This document shows positions 54,592 to 63,173 of a stretch of DNA of 64,000 nt, piece after piece. Origin of the DNA: Kiloniella laminariae (GTDB taxonomy: Bacteria; Pseudomonadota; Alphaproteobacteria; Kiloniellales; Kiloniellaceae); assembly GCF_027214005.1 (NCBI RefSeq), contig NZ_JAPWGY010000007.1:1-64000 (forward strand). Reading direction: 5' to 3'. Numbering within the stretch: the first letter of the stretch is position 1; every line of letters starts with the position of its first letter. Under the pieces are notes generated by a model. The model worked only from the letters and a program-made list of their open reading frames with translations, was not told the DNA's origin and did no database searches. The position numbers and the translations under genes were made by a program.

Positions 54592-55758
54592 ATGGCTGGT
54601 CGTAATTCACTCTTTATTCCTGGGCCTACCAACATGCCAGAGCGGGTTCGCCTGGCAATGGATATCTATACGGAAGACCACAGGGCCGGTTCGGCACCTG
54701 AATTCATGATGCCGCTATTTGAGGATCTGAAAAAAGTATTCCGAACCAAAACGGGTGAGATTATTGTTTTCCCCTCTTCCGGAACAGGCGGCTGGGAGGC
54801 GGCCATTACCAATACGCTGTCTCCAGGTGACAGGGTTCTGACGGCCAAAATCGGTCAGTTTTCGAGCCTATGGGTTGATTCCTGTCGGGCACTGGGAATT
54901 ATTGTTGAAGACATTGATGTCGAGTGGGGCGAGGGTGTCCCCGTTGAGATTATCGCCGAACGTCTGGCCGCAGACAAAAAGCATGAAATCAAGGGTGTGA
55001 TTGTTTGCCACAATGAAACGGCAACAGGGGTCACCTCGGATATCAAAGGGGTGCGTCAGGCGATGGATGCCAGTAACCACCCGGCTCTTTTGTACGTCGA
55101 CGGGATCAGCTCCATCGGGGCGATTGAATTCGAGATGGATGCCTGGGGTGTTGATCTCGCTGTTGCCGGATCACAGAAGGGCTTCATGCTACCCGCCGGG
55201 CTTGGCCTGGTGGGGGTGAGTCAGAAAGCACTCGATGCAGGGAAAACGGCAACTTGCCCGAGGTTTTATTTTGATTTCAGGATGATGATCAATCAGAACC
55301 GGACCGGTTACGGTCCCTATACACCGGCGATGGGGTTGCTGCGAGGATTGCGCGCCTCGACCGACATGTTGCTGGAAGAAGGTATGGAGAATGTCTGGGA
55401 TCGTCATCATCATCTGGCCGAGGGTGTCCGTCGGGCAGTACGAGCCTGGGAGCTTAAAACCTGTGCCAAGAAAGCCCAATGGCAATCCGATACTGTGACA
55501 GCGATTATGGTACCCGAGCAGATCGATGGTCAGGAATTGATTAAACGTGCGTACAATGACTTCAACCTGTCCCTAGGGGCAGGCCTGGCCCGGATGGCCG
55601 GAAAGCTGTTCCGGATCGGGCATCTGGGAGACCTGAACGAATGTATGCTGTTCAGTGCTCTTGGAGGAGCAGAAATGGTCATGCGTGATATGGGAATGGC
55701 GATTGAGCCGGGCAAAGGTGTCGGTGCTGCGGTTGAGTACTGGCGGAAGAATAGCTGA
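54592..55758 (+). CDS. Class V aminotransferase, serine-glyoxylate type
   Basis: About 388 residues. The N-terminus MAGRNSLFIPGPTNMPERVR and EDHRAGSAPEFMMPLFEDL match serine-glyoxylate/alanine-glyoxylate aminotransferases. VVCHNETATGVTSDIKG and YVDGISSIGAIEFEMDAWG (PLP-contacting Asp) precede AVAGSQKGFMLPAGLGLVG with the Schiff-base Lys. It converts serine and glyoxylate to hydroxypyruvate and glycine, as in the serine cycle or photorespiratory-type metabolism. The open frame begins at a TTG at 54574; the ATG at 54592 is the conventional start. A GlxA-family regulator follows 122 bases later. Two dyads upstream may be regulatory. Confidence 0.9.
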   Translation: MAGRNSLFIPGPTNMPERVRLAMDIYTEDHRAGSAPEFMMPLFEDLKKVFRTKTGEIIVFPSSGTGGWEAAITNTLSPGDRVLTAKIGQFSSLWVDSCRALGIIVEDIDVEWGEGVPVEIIAERLAADKKHEIKGVIVCHNETATGVTSDIKGVRQAMDASNHPALLYVDGISSIGAIEFEMDAWGVDLAVAGSQKGFMLPAGLGLVGVSQKALDAGKTATCPRFYFDFRMMINQNRTGYGPYTPAMGLLRGLRASTDMLLEEGMENVWDRHHHLAEGVRRAVRAWELKTCAKKAQWQSDTVTAIMVPEQIDGQELIKRAYNDFNLSLGAGLARMAGKLFRIGHLGDLNECMLFSALGGAEMVMRDMGMAIEPGKGVGAAVEYWRKNS

Positions 55759-55880
55759 CGACCTCAAAGAGGTGCTTCTTTAACAACGCTTGAGTCTTTC
55801 CCTGACTGGGCTTAGAACAGGAAGATGTCGTTTTGGAGGCAAAGCGACATCTTCATGATCGAGTCGGGGAGAAGCAAGCG

Positions 55881-56891
55881 GTGTTTCCAGAGCCAAAAGA
55901 AGGTATTACCCGACAGGTAGGGTTTGTTCTCCTGCCTGGGTTTTCGATGAATTCCTTTACCTTTGCCATGGAGCCGCTCCGGGTCGCCAACAAGGTTGCG
56001 CGAAAACCACTCTATGCCTGCCCGGTTTTCTCAATCAACGGCGAGACGGTGGAGGCCTCGAACGGGCTCCGTCTTGAAGTTCTCGGGGACCTGAAAGCCG
56101 CAGCACTGCCGGAGAATATTATCCTTTGTGGCGGCCATGACATCAAGGCTTTCCCCTCGGGAGAACTGCTTGCCTGGCTTCGGATGCTTGGTCGACAAAG
56201 CAAGGTCATCGGGGCTCTCTATACCGCATCTCATTATCTGGCTGAAGCCCGCTTGATCGATGATTGCAAGTGTGCGGTTCATTGGGAATATCTTTCTGCT
56301 TTTAATGAAAACTTCCCGGATCTTGAAACGTCGAATGAGCTTTTTGAAGTTGGAAACAAGCGCTTTACCTGTGTCGGCGGCACGGCTGGTCTTGACATGA
56401 TGCTGAATTTCATTGCCGACCTGCATGGCTTTGAACTGGCCCGGATGGTGGCAGACCAGTTCGTGCATGAACGGATCAGAGACCGCCGCGAGTTTCAGTA
56501 TTTTGGCCTTTCCGCCCGTTATTCAATCCAGGATCAACGGTTGCTCCGGGTCATCAAGATCATGGAAGAGCATCTGGAAGAGCCGCTTGAGCTTGAGCAA
56601 CTGGCTAAAGTCGCTGGCGCATCCCGTCGCCAGCTTGAGCGTATGTTCAGCAAGCAGTTCAATAAATCTCCTGCGCGCTACTACAGCGAGCTCAGGCTTT
56701 ATCGCAGCCGCCAGCTGATCATGCAGACAAAGATGCGGATTATTGAAATAGCCCTGGCTTGCGGATTTAATTCTTCCGCACATTTCTCAAGATGTTACCG
56801 CAATTTCTTTGGCTGTACTCCCTTGTCAGAGCGCAAGCTTCCTGGCAAGGAAAGTGCCGTCTCCCACCCCGATGAGCCGGGCCCAGTGTAA
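55881..56891 (+). CDS. GlxA-family AraC-type transcriptional regulator
   Basis: About 336 residues. The N-terminal DJ-1/PfpI-like domain (QVGFVLLPGFSMNSFTFAME, VAYRNEW-type region replaced by VHWEYLSAFNENFPDLE, FTCVGGTAGLDMMLNFIAD) is followed by a double helix-turn-helix AraC domain (LEQLAKVAGASRRQLERMFS, IEIALACGFNSSAHFSRCYR). This is the GlxA/GbdR/ArgR-type layout. The frame opens at a TTG at 55833, but GTG at 55881 has GGGGAG nine bases upstream and fits the family N-terminus; both remain possible. A perfect 10-bp inverted repeat lies at 55821-55854. Regulation of the serine-glyoxylate aminotransferase is likely. Confidence 0.87.
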   Translation: MFPEPKEGITRQVGFVLLPGFSMNSFTFAMEPLRVANKVARKPLYACPVFSINGETVEASNGLRLEVLGDLKAAALPENIILCGGHDIKAFPSGELLAWLRMLGRQSKVIGALYTASHYLAEARLIDDCKCAVHWEYLSAFNENFPDLETSNELFEVGNKRFTCVGGTAGLDMMLNFIADLHGFELARMVADQFVHERIRDRREFQYFGLSARYSIQDQRLLRVIKIMEEHLEEPLELEQLAKVAGASRRQLERMFSKQFNKSPARYYSELRLYRSRQLIMQTKMRIIEIALACGFNSSAHFSRCYRNFFGCTPLSERKLPGKESAVSHPDEPGPV

Positions 56892-56995
56892 ACTTCTAGG
56901 CGAACCTGGCTGCTCAGGGGTATTCCCAATCTCACCTTTGCCTTATTTGTTCTATACTTCTGGCAGTAGATTTATTCCATCAAGAAAGAAGCCAG

Positions 56996-57457
56996 ATGAT
57001 GATCAGGAAATCTGTAATTTGGGCCGTGGCATTCTTCGTGGCAGGGGCGGGTTATCTTGTCCTGCCATCAGGCGAAAGCGGGGGAGTGGCCCAGGCATCA
57101 CAAAGCCAGAGCGATGTGCTGGAGGACGTGGTACAGGAAGTCGAAAAAGCAATCATCAACCGCTATTTCGGCAAAGAGGATACGACCTATAGCAAATCCA
57201 AAAAGCAAAAGGAGAAGCAGAAAGGTCTGCCACCGGGGCTGGCAAAAAAGGGGAACTTGCCTCCGGGTTTGCAAAAACACCTCGATGAAAATGGAACTCT
57301 GCCTCCGGGTCTGGCAAAACGTGACTTGCCTGATGATCTGCTCAGTCGTTTACCAAAACGGAAGAATACAAAATTTGTCAGAGTCGATGATGATGTTGTG
57401 CTGATCGACATTCTGACAAACAAGGCACTGGACGTGATCGAAGGTGTTCTGAAATAG
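56996..57457 (+). CDS. CigR/RcnB-like envelope protein with repeated LPPGL motifs
   Basis: 153 residues. An N-terminal hydrophobic segment (SVIWAVAFFVAGAGYLVLP) probably acts as a signal peptide or anchor. A charged region follows, with three spaced LPPGL units (QKGLPPGLAKKGN, LPPGLQKHLDENG, LPPGLAKRD) and then LPDDLLSRLPKRKNTKFVRV. That pattern matches the CigR/RcnB-like group, in which the C-terminal module is periplasmic. CigR in Salmonella is an anti-virulence regulator, but most relatives are uncharacterised, so the function here is unknown. The gene stands alone, convergent with the manganese importer operon. Confidence 0.75.
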   Translation: MMIRKSVIWAVAFFVAGAGYLVLPSGESGGVAQASQSQSDVLEDVVQEVEKAIINRYFGKEDTTYSKSKKQKEKQKGLPPGLAKKGNLPPGLQKHLDENGTLPPGLAKRDLPDDLLSRLPKRKNTKFVRVDDDVVLIDILTNKALDVIEGVLK

Positions 57458-57480
57458 AGAAAAGCCTGCTCCTCAATTTT

Positions 57481-58449
57481 TCAGGGCAGGTTCTGTTTCA
57501 TCTTCAGGGCATGACGTTGTTTCAGAACCCGGCCCAGTTTGCCATGGTCTGGGGCAAATATCATGGAGATTCCCTGGAAAACACACGCGATCACAGCAAT
57601 CATTCCTGCGGCGTTAAGGGCGAAGTCCGCGCCGAGCAGCAGGGGGCCAAAAGCTGCGACAAGGTACCCCGTAATTCCGGAGAGTGTTGCGAAAAAAGCC
57701 GAGAGCCAGAGTTGCCTGCTCAGGCAATCTGTCCACATGCGGGCAGTCGCAGCCGGGCAGATAAACATGGCGATCACAAGAATAGACCCCACTGCATCAA
57801 AGGCTGCGACAGCTGATAAAGCCGTTATGATCACCAGCCCGATACTGATCAGGCGGGCGCTAAAGCCGAGAGAGCTCGCCATTTCAGGGTCAAAGGTCGA
57901 GATTTTGAGTTCTTTGAAAAAGGCGACCGTGAGCAGGATAACCAGCAGGCAAACCCCGAGAAGTCGTTGCAAGCTGTTGGGCATCTGTTCCAGGCCTGAT
58001 GGTGAAACCAGATCCTGCCAGTTATTTAGACCAAGCCAGAGCGTGGATTCCAGATTGCCATAGAGGGCGTGTTCAACATCCAGATGTACGCCGGATGCTC
58101 CTGTCTGTTCAAGGATAAGGACGCCAAGAGCAAACATGGAGGTGAAAACCACGCCCATGGCTGCACCGGCTTCGATCTTGCCAAGGCGTTTGATGCCTTC
58201 AATCAGAACAGCAGAAATCAGGGCTGCGGATAGAGCGCCTAGCAACATGGGAAGTGTATCAAGCGTGCCTGAGAGCAGGTAGCCAACAACGATACCGGGC
58301 AAGACGACATGGCTCATGGCATCGCCGATCAGGCTTTGTCGACGCAAAACCAGAAAATTTCCGGGTAAACCACAGCAAAGGCCTGCGAGTACGGCAACCA
58401 GTAAGGCAGGAAGGTCAATCTGAAGAAAGTCGGCCAGAGGCAGATCCAT
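57481..58449 (-). CDS. Manganese/zinc-type ABC importer permease (MntD-like)
   Basis: 322 residues, an ABC-3 family permease with about eight or nine transmembrane segments. LRRQSLIGDAMSHVVLPGIV is the conserved loop. AAMGVVFTSMFALGVLILEQ and VITALSAVAAFDAVGSILVI mark later segments. It is the second permease of the importer; its ATG overlaps the end of the 58449 permease by one base. With MntR and an E. coli-like MntR site upstream of the operon, manganese is the most likely substrate, though zinc cannot be excluded from the permease alone. Confidence 0.89.
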   Translation of the reverse strand: MDLPLADFLQIDLPALLVAVLAGLCCGLPGNFLVLRRQSLIGDAMSHVVLPGIVVGYLLSGTLDTLPMLLGALSAALISAVLIEGIKRLGKIEAGAAMGVVFTSMFALGVLILEQTGASGVHLDVEHALYGNLESTLWLGLNNWQDLVSPSGLEQMPNSLQRLLGVCLLVILLTVAFFKELKISTFDPEMASSLGFSARLISIGLVIITALSAVAAFDAVGSILVIAMFICPAATARMWTDCLSRQLWLSAFFATLSGITGYLVAAFGPLLLGADFALNAAGMIAVIACVFQGISMIFAPDHGKLGRVLKQRHALKMKQNLP

Positions 58450-59663
58450 TAGACGGTCACCTTTTGCTGTCGTTGAAGGCGTTCTTCGAGCTCGTTAATC
58501 AGGTCTGGGGAGAGCACGTCACTGATCATGGCAAGGGACCAGTCTTTCTGGGCAAAAGCTTCTTCAGGGTAATCAGTGAGATACTGGTTCCAGAGATCCT
58601 GGTCCCGCATCATCTGTTTGATCTTCTGGTGACCGGATTTTGTGATATGCCCGTGACTGTCGAGGGTACCTTCGCGTTTGAGCGACAGAACCAGCAGGGG
58701 GGAAAACAAGGGGCGTCCCTGGCCAAGGTCGAGCAGGGCACGTCGCCGGCTGATACGGTAGCGAAAGAAAATCTGCTGAAGTCCTGTAGCGAGAACACCA
58801 CGCCGTGGAGCGAGAAACAAAGACAGCAGGAAAAGTGTTGTTGCGGTAAGGACAATGGTGGCGCCAGAAGGGAAGTCGGGTGTCAGAGCAGAGAGCCCGG
58901 CCCCAAGGAAGCAACTGATTCCCCCTGTGAAGGCAGAAATACCGACCATCAACCCAAGGCGGTCCGTCCAGAAGCGGGCCGTGACTGGAGGAATGATAAC
59001 CAGAGCAATGATGAGAATAAGGCCGACTGTTTTCAGGCCGATGACGACGACAGCCAGAAGAAGCGCCATCATCAGAAGATCAAGTTTACTGACAGACCAT
59101 CCTCTGGAAGCTGCGTAGTCAGGATCGAAACAGACCAGACCAAATTCCTTGAGGAAAATGATCGCCGCCAGAGTGATAACTAGGGCGAAAATGGCAATCA
59201 TCTCGGCCTCGCTCTGGAGCATGCTGGCGGTTGATCCCAAAAGATAACTTTCCAGTCCGGCCTGGCTGCCGTCTCTCAGCGTCTGGATGTAGCTCATCAG
59301 GACGACACCAAGCCCGAAAAACGAGCTGAGAACAGTGCCGATCGCAGAGTCTTCCGGCAAGCGGGTATTATCCTTGATCCACTGAACAAGCAAAACCCCG
59401 AGGATGCCGCTGATGGTCGCCCCTGCCATCAGGAAGGGCAGACTTTTCCCGGTACCAGTCAGGGCAAGGGCAACAAGAAATCCCAGGGTAATCCCAGGCA
59501 GGGTTGCGTGGCTGATGGCGTCACTGATCAGGGCGCGTTTGCGCAGAAGGGAAAATACCCCGATCACGCCGCCTGCCATGCCAAGAAGTGCTGAGCCAAG
59601 CAACACAACGCTGGTGTTGTAACCGCCCTGAAAACTCAGGATATCAAGAAGCTCTGTTAACAA
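58449..59663 (-). CDS. Manganese-type ABC importer permease with C-terminal DtxR-like extension (MntC-like)
   Basis: About 404 residues, longer than the usual ABC-3 permease. The permease part (residues about 1-280) has LLRKRALISDAISHATLPGI and later helices. The C-terminal 110 or so residues (SRRRALLDLGQGRPLFSPLL, TLDSHGHITKSGHQKIKQ, MMRDQDLWNQYLTDYPEE) are soluble and winged-helix-like, resembling the C-terminal DtxR-type domain of some MntC/TroC permeases. The frame opens at a TTG at 59699; the TTG at 59663 has AAAGG about eight bases upstream and is preferred. The gene is followed at once by the second permease. Confidence 0.86.
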   Translation of the reverse strand: MLTELLDILSFQGGYNTSVVLLGSALLGMAGGVIGVFSLLRKRALISDAISHATLPGITLGFLVALALTGTGKSLPFLMAGATISGILGVLLVQWIKDNTRLPEDSAIGTVLSSFFGLGVVLMSYIQTLRDGSQAGLESYLLGSTASMLQSEAEMIAIFALVITLAAIIFLKEFGLVCFDPDYAASRGWSVSKLDLLMMALLLAVVVIGLKTVGLILIIALVIIPPVTARFWTDRLGLMVGISAFTGGISCFLGAGLSALTPDFPSGATIVLTATTLFLLSLFLAPRRGVLATGLQQIFFRYRISRRRALLDLGQGRPLFSPLLVLSLKREGTLDSHGHITKSGHQKIKQMMRDQDLWNQYLTDYPEEAFAQKDWSLAMISDVLSPDLINELEERLQRQQKVTV

Positions 59664-59726
59664 GGAGTAACCTTTGTGTCCGTTCTGGCTGTCATGCAAG
59701 AATGAGTGTAGTGATTTCTAGCCCGG

Positions 59727-60539
59727 TTATTGTCCGGCAAGGGGAATAAGACCGGAAAGTTCTGAAGGTGCCAGACGCCCACCGTAGGCATGCTGAAGGT
59801 TTTCAGCGGTGAAGGTCTCTGCCATAGGACCACTTGCGACAGGTCGGATATTCAAAATCAGGGCGTGATCAAAATAATCGGGGGCCGATTGCAGGTCATG
59901 GTGAACGCAGATAACTGTTTTGCCCTGATCTTTCAGGTCCTTCAGCACGTTGACAATGGCGCGCTCGGTTGCAGCATCAACACCGACAAAAGGTTCATCC
60001 ATAAAATAGAGAGCTGCATCCTGGGCCAAGGCACGGGCAAGGAAAACCCGTTGTTGCTGGCCCCCGGAAAGCTGGCCGATTTGCCGATCGGCGAAGTCTG
60101 CCATGCCGACTTGTTCCAGATACCCCATGGCTGTGGCGCGATGAGCCTTGCGCACCGGACGCAACCATCCGATTTTACCATAGAGTCCCATCGTGACGAC
60201 ATCCAGTGCTGAGGCGGGGAAGTCCCAGTCAACACTGCCGCGTTGAGGGACGTAACCGATAAGATGGCGCTGGCTGGCAACCGATTTTCCATAGACGGTT
60301 ATTTCTCCGGAAAGCTTGGGAATCAGCCCCAGGGCGGCTTTGATAAAGGTTGATTTTCCCGCGCCATTGGGGCCAACCACGGCAACCAGTCCCTGTGCCG
60401 GGGCGACAAAGGAGAGGTCCCAGACCACAGGCTTGTGGTGATAGGCAACAGAAAGTCCTTCTATCGCCAGAGGGGCGGATCGGGCCTCATCTGTCGAGAG
60501 GCTGTGTCGGGGTTGTAATCGGAGGAGCTTGGCGATCAT
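59727..60539 (-). CDS. Manganese-type ABC importer ATP-binding protein (MntB-like)
   Basis: 270 residues. Walker A VGPNGAGKSTFIKAALG, the Q-loop region LIGYVPQRGSVDWDFPASAL, the signature LSGGQQQRVFLARAL, Walker B ALYFMDEPFVGVD and the switch His in ICVHHDLQSAPDYF are all intact. SVDWDFP is characteristic of manganese/zinc ABC-3 ATPases. It powers import through the two downstream permeases and starts 16 bases after the binding-protein gene ends, in one operon. Confidence 0.91.
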   Translation of the reverse strand: MIAKLLRLQPRHSLSTDEARSAPLAIEGLSVAYHHKPVVWDLSFVAPAQGLVAVVGPNGAGKSTFIKAALGLIPKLSGEITVYGKSVASQRHLIGYVPQRGSVDWDFPASALDVVTMGLYGKIGWLRPVRKAHRATAMGYLEQVGMADFADRQIGQLSGGQQQRVFLARALAQDAALYFMDEPFVGVDAATERAIVNVLKDLKDQGKTVICVHHDLQSAPDYFDHALILNIRPVASGPMAETFTAENLQHAYGGRLAPSELSGLIPLAGQ

Positions 60540-60555
60540 AAATATATCCTCGGGA

Positions 60556-61536
60556 CTAGTTGGGGGTGTTCTGGCTGAGGGTCAGCATTTCCTGCATGCC
60601 GCTGGTTGTTGCATTCCCTCCGAGTGCCCGACTGATAACGGTGGCATTGTGATCCAGCATCCCGATATAGGTCCCTTCGTAACTGCCAAGAGGTCCCATA
60701 GCATCAGAGAAAAGCGTGCCGCCGATCTGGACCGGGTGTCCTCTGGCTGCGGCTCCCTCGATCAGGGCGCGAACATTTCTGTCTGCAACCGAGCTTTCAA
60801 CAAATACGGCCTTGATTTTCCGCTCGACAATAAGAGCGACGAGCTCTTCGATCTTTTTTAATCCGGCTTCGCTGGCCGTACTCAGACCCTGAATTCCAAT
60901 GACTTCAAAATCGTAGGCCTGTCCAAAATAGTTAAAGGCATCATGGGCCGAGATCACAACGCGTTCGTTCTCGGGAACTGATGCGAGGACACGGGTTACA
61001 TAGCTGTTGAGCTGTTCGAGCTGCGCAAGATAGGCAGTGGCGTTCTCTGTATAAAAAGCCTGATTGCCAGGATCAAAAGCGATAATGACTTCAAGTGCTT
61101 TACGGGTGACCGCCATCCACTTTTGAACATCCATCCATACGTGGGGGTCGTGCTTGTTTTCATAACTCTGGCTGGAGAGCAGCAGGGTTTGATCAATTGC
61201 CGCGGCAAGAGGGACAACAGGCTTGTTCTGGGCCATGCGCTCCAGCGCGTCTTCCATCTGGGCTTCGAGATAGAGGCCGTTGTACAGGATAATGTCAGCC
61301 CGGGTGAGGGCAGCAATGTCCTTGCGGTTCATCCGATAGGTGTGGGGGTCAACACCTTCGCCCATCAGGCTGGAGACTTCCATTTTATCCCCGGTGATAT
61401 GGCTCACGACATCAGCTATCTGGGCAATGGTTGTCACAACAACAGGTTTCTCGGCTTGTGCAGGGGTGCAGAGAGCCAGAATAAGCAGAACGACACCTGT
61501 AACAGATAGTTTTGCTTTTAGAGTGAAGCTGTTCAT
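60556..61536 (-). CDS. Manganese-type periplasmic binding protein (MntA-like, ZnuA/PsaA cluster)
   Basis: About 326 residues from the chosen start. The signal peptide ends near LCTPAQA, giving a mature start at EKPVVVTT. Metal ligands are the His of VDPHTYRMNRKDI, the His of NKHDPHVWMDVQ, a Glu in AVFVESSVADRN and an Asp in GGTLFSDAMG. That His-His-Glu-Asp set is typical of manganese-type A-I binding proteins. There is no His-rich loop as in zinc ZnuA. The frame opens at 61626; the ATG at 61536 gives the signal peptide and has AGGA upstream. First gene of the operon, downstream of the MntR-type operator. Confidence 0.9.
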   Translation of the reverse strand: MNSFTLKAKLSVTGVVLLILALCTPAQAEKPVVVTTIAQIADVVSHITGDKMEVSSLMGEGVDPHTYRMNRKDIAALTRADIILYNGLYLEAQMEDALERMAQNKPVVPLAAAIDQTLLLSSQSYENKHDPHVWMDVQKWMAVTRKALEVIIAFDPGNQAFYTENATAYLAQLEQLNSYVTRVLASVPENERVVISAHDAFNYFGQAYDFEVIGIQGLSTASEAGLKKIEELVALIVERKIKAVFVESSVADRNVRALIEGAAARGHPVQIGGTLFSDAMGPLGSYEGTYIGMLDHNATVISRALGGNATTSGMQEMLTLSQNTPN

Positions 61537-61591
61537 ACCTTGGTTCCTGATTCGATGTTGTGCTATCTTGGTTATGTCGCCCGTGTCTGAA

Positions 61592-61620
61592 TTTGTAGCC
61601 ATGGCTACATTTATTGTCAA
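61592..61620 (-). promoter_or_regulatory. Candidate sigma70 promoter of the mnt operon
   Basis: Reading leftward, TTGACA (61615-61620) and TACAAA (61592-61597) are exactly 17 bases apart, a perfect -35 and a four-of-six or better -10. The binding-protein ATG lies about 55 bases downstream. The 16-bp palindrome at 61594-61609 covers most of the -10 and part of the spacer, so a bound repressor would block polymerase. Confidence 0.7.
61594..61609. promoter_or_regulatory. Probable MntR operator
   Basis: A perfect 16-bp palindrome, TGTAGCCATGGCTACA, that overlaps the -10 of the mnt promoter. Its TAGC-N4-GCTA core equals that of the E. coli MntR site upstream of mntH (ACATAGCAAAGGCTATGT, from memory). 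A full MntR-like gene lies 235 bases to the right, divergently transcribed. Manganese-bound repressor would shut off import. Confidence 0.72.
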
Positions 61621-61843
61621 TGGCAATTTTGAACAGGAAATATATTTGAATGAGCTGTTGTAATCGGATTGGATTTGTCTGAATCAGCAAGCTTTATTGC
61701 AGGATTGCCTTGTGCTTGGGACGAAGCGAGAGAGGTCAAGGATTCTTGTTCTCTAACCGAAAGGCTTGATCTCTTCTTGTACTTGCGGTTTTCTTTCGGG
61801 TAGTAAAGGGCTTCAAGCGGATTGTGAAAGGTTTCAAGGGTCA

Positions 61844-62281
61844 ATGACATCTAGTTCTGAACTGGAAAATGCAGCGCTGCAAGCAGCCAAGTTCGAACGA
61901 GTCCGTGAGGCTCATAAAACCGAAGTTGCCGAGGATTATGTTGAACTGATAGATGATCTGATCAACGTTAATGGTGAAGCCCGTGTTGTTGAACTGGCGG
62001 AGCGCATGGGCGTGAGCCATGCCACAGTTAACAAGATTGTCGGGCGGTTGCAGCGTGAAGGACTGGTGGTTTCTCGCCCCTATCGTTCGATCTTTTTAAC
62101 GGATGAAGGCCGGGAAATGGCTGTTGAAGCCCGGCGTCGTCACGAGATTGTTGTAAAGTTTCTCAAAGCCGCAGGGGTGAGCCCTGAAACGGCAGAGATT
62201 GACGCCGAGGGAATCGAACACCATGTCAGTGACGAGACACTTGATTGTCTCTCGGCGCTCACGGGCAAGATTGAAATCTGA
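61844..62281 (+). CDS. mntR: Manganese-responsive transcriptional regulator MntR (DtxR family)
   Basis: About 145 residues. VAEDYVELIDDLINVNGEAR, VVELAERMGVSHATVNKIVG (winged-helix recognition helix) and GLVVSRPYRSIFLTDEGREM are followed by RRHEIVVKFLKAAGVSPETA and AEGIEHHVSDETLDCLSALT. The HEIVVKFL and E-x-x-x-HHVSDE residues form the metal-binding sites of E. coli-type MntR, which the protein resembles closely. The frame opens at a TTG at 61766; the ATG at 61844 has AAGGG just upstream. It likely represses the divergent mnt operon with Mn2+. sodB follows in the same direction after 218 bases. Confidence 0.9.
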   Translation: MTSSSELENAALQAAKFERVREAHKTEVAEDYVELIDDLINVNGEARVVELAERMGVSHATVNKIVGRLQREGLVVSRPYRSIFLTDEGREMAVEARRRHEIVVKFLKAAGVSPETAEIDAEGIEHHVSDETLDCLSALTGKIEI

Positions 62282-62499
62282 TATCCGGCTCTGAAATGTT
62301 TTGGAAACCTTTGCAAAGGCGGGCAGCAAGCTCTCCGGGGAGTGCCGCGTGGCGTACTGTTTGTTCCCGGGTCCAAAAGATTGAAAATGAAAATCATCTT
62401 ATCAGGTTTTTCGCTTTTGTACCGGGGGTGAAAAGCGCTAAAGTGCCGCTGAAATTTTGATACTCATTATTTGAAATTAGACAAACTGGGGAATGACCA

Positions 62500-63105
62500 A
62501 TGGCTCTTGAATTACCAGCTCTTCCATATGCATACGACTCTCTTGGCCCATATATGTCAGCTGAGACACTCGAGTTTCATCACGACAAGCACCACAATGC
62601 CTATGTCGTGAACGGCAACAAGCTTCTGGCCGGAACTGATCTGGAAGGAAAGTCGCTTGAAGAAATCGTTAAGGGCTCTTTTGGTGACGCGTCAAAGGCC
62701 GGCATCTTCAACAATGCTGCACAGCACTGGAACCACATCGAATTCTGGAACATGATGAAGCCAAACGGTGGCGGTGCCATTCCTGGTGAACTGGAAAAGA
62801 AAATCGTAGAGGACTTCGGCAGTGTGGATCAGTTCAAGGCTGATTTCATCAATGCCGGTGTTACCCAGTTTGGTTCCGGCTGGTGCTGGTTGGTCCTGAA
62901 CAGCAACGGTAAGCTGGCTGTGACCAAAACGGCCAATGGCGAGAACCCGCTGGTCACCGGCGGTCACGCACTGCTCGGTTGTGATGTCTGGGAACATTCC
63001 TACTACATCGATTATCGCAATGCCCGCCCGGATTACGTGAAGGCGTTTGTCGATAATCTGGTAAACTGGGATTATGTTGCACAGCGCTTCGCAGCGGCAT
63101 CCTGA
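62500..63105 (+). CDS. sodB: Superoxide dismutase, iron-type signature (SodB-like)
   Basis: 201 residues of the Fe/Mn superoxide dismutase family. The four metal ligands lie in LEFHHDKHHNAYV (His), NNAAQHWNHIEFW (second His), and CDVWEHSYYIDYRNARPDYV (Asp and His). The AAQ motif with Gln in the N-terminal half marks the Fe type; Mn enzymes usually have Gly there and a Gln later. Placement after mntR hints that it might use Mn or be cambialistic, but that is not shown. GGGGAATGACCA gives a good ribosome site. It dismutes superoxide in the cytoplasm. Confidence 0.93.
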   Translation: MALELPALPYAYDSLGPYMSAETLEFHHDKHHNAYVVNGNKLLAGTDLEGKSLEEIVKGSFGDASKAGIFNNAAQHWNHIEFWNMMKPNGGGAIPGELEKKIVEDFGSVDQFKADFINAGVTQFGSGWCWLVLNSNGKLAVTKTANGENPLVTGGHALLGCDVWEHSYYIDYRNARPDYVKAFVDNLVNWDYVAQRFAAAS

Positions 63106-63173
63106 AACGGTCTGGTTGCTGGCCTCTGTCCGGGTAATACAGGCCTGAGAACAGCATGAATGATCAGAAAGCG

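Noticed and set aside
57464-57490. Weak hairpin GCCTGC...GCAGG between CigR-like and importer genes
   Set aside because: Only about five or six pairs with a large loop and no clear T tract in either direction; too weak to call a terminator.
62412-62437. CGCTTTT...AAAAGCG dyad before sodB
   Set aside because: Seven-base arms with a long GC-rich loop; could be chance, no family of binding site recognised.
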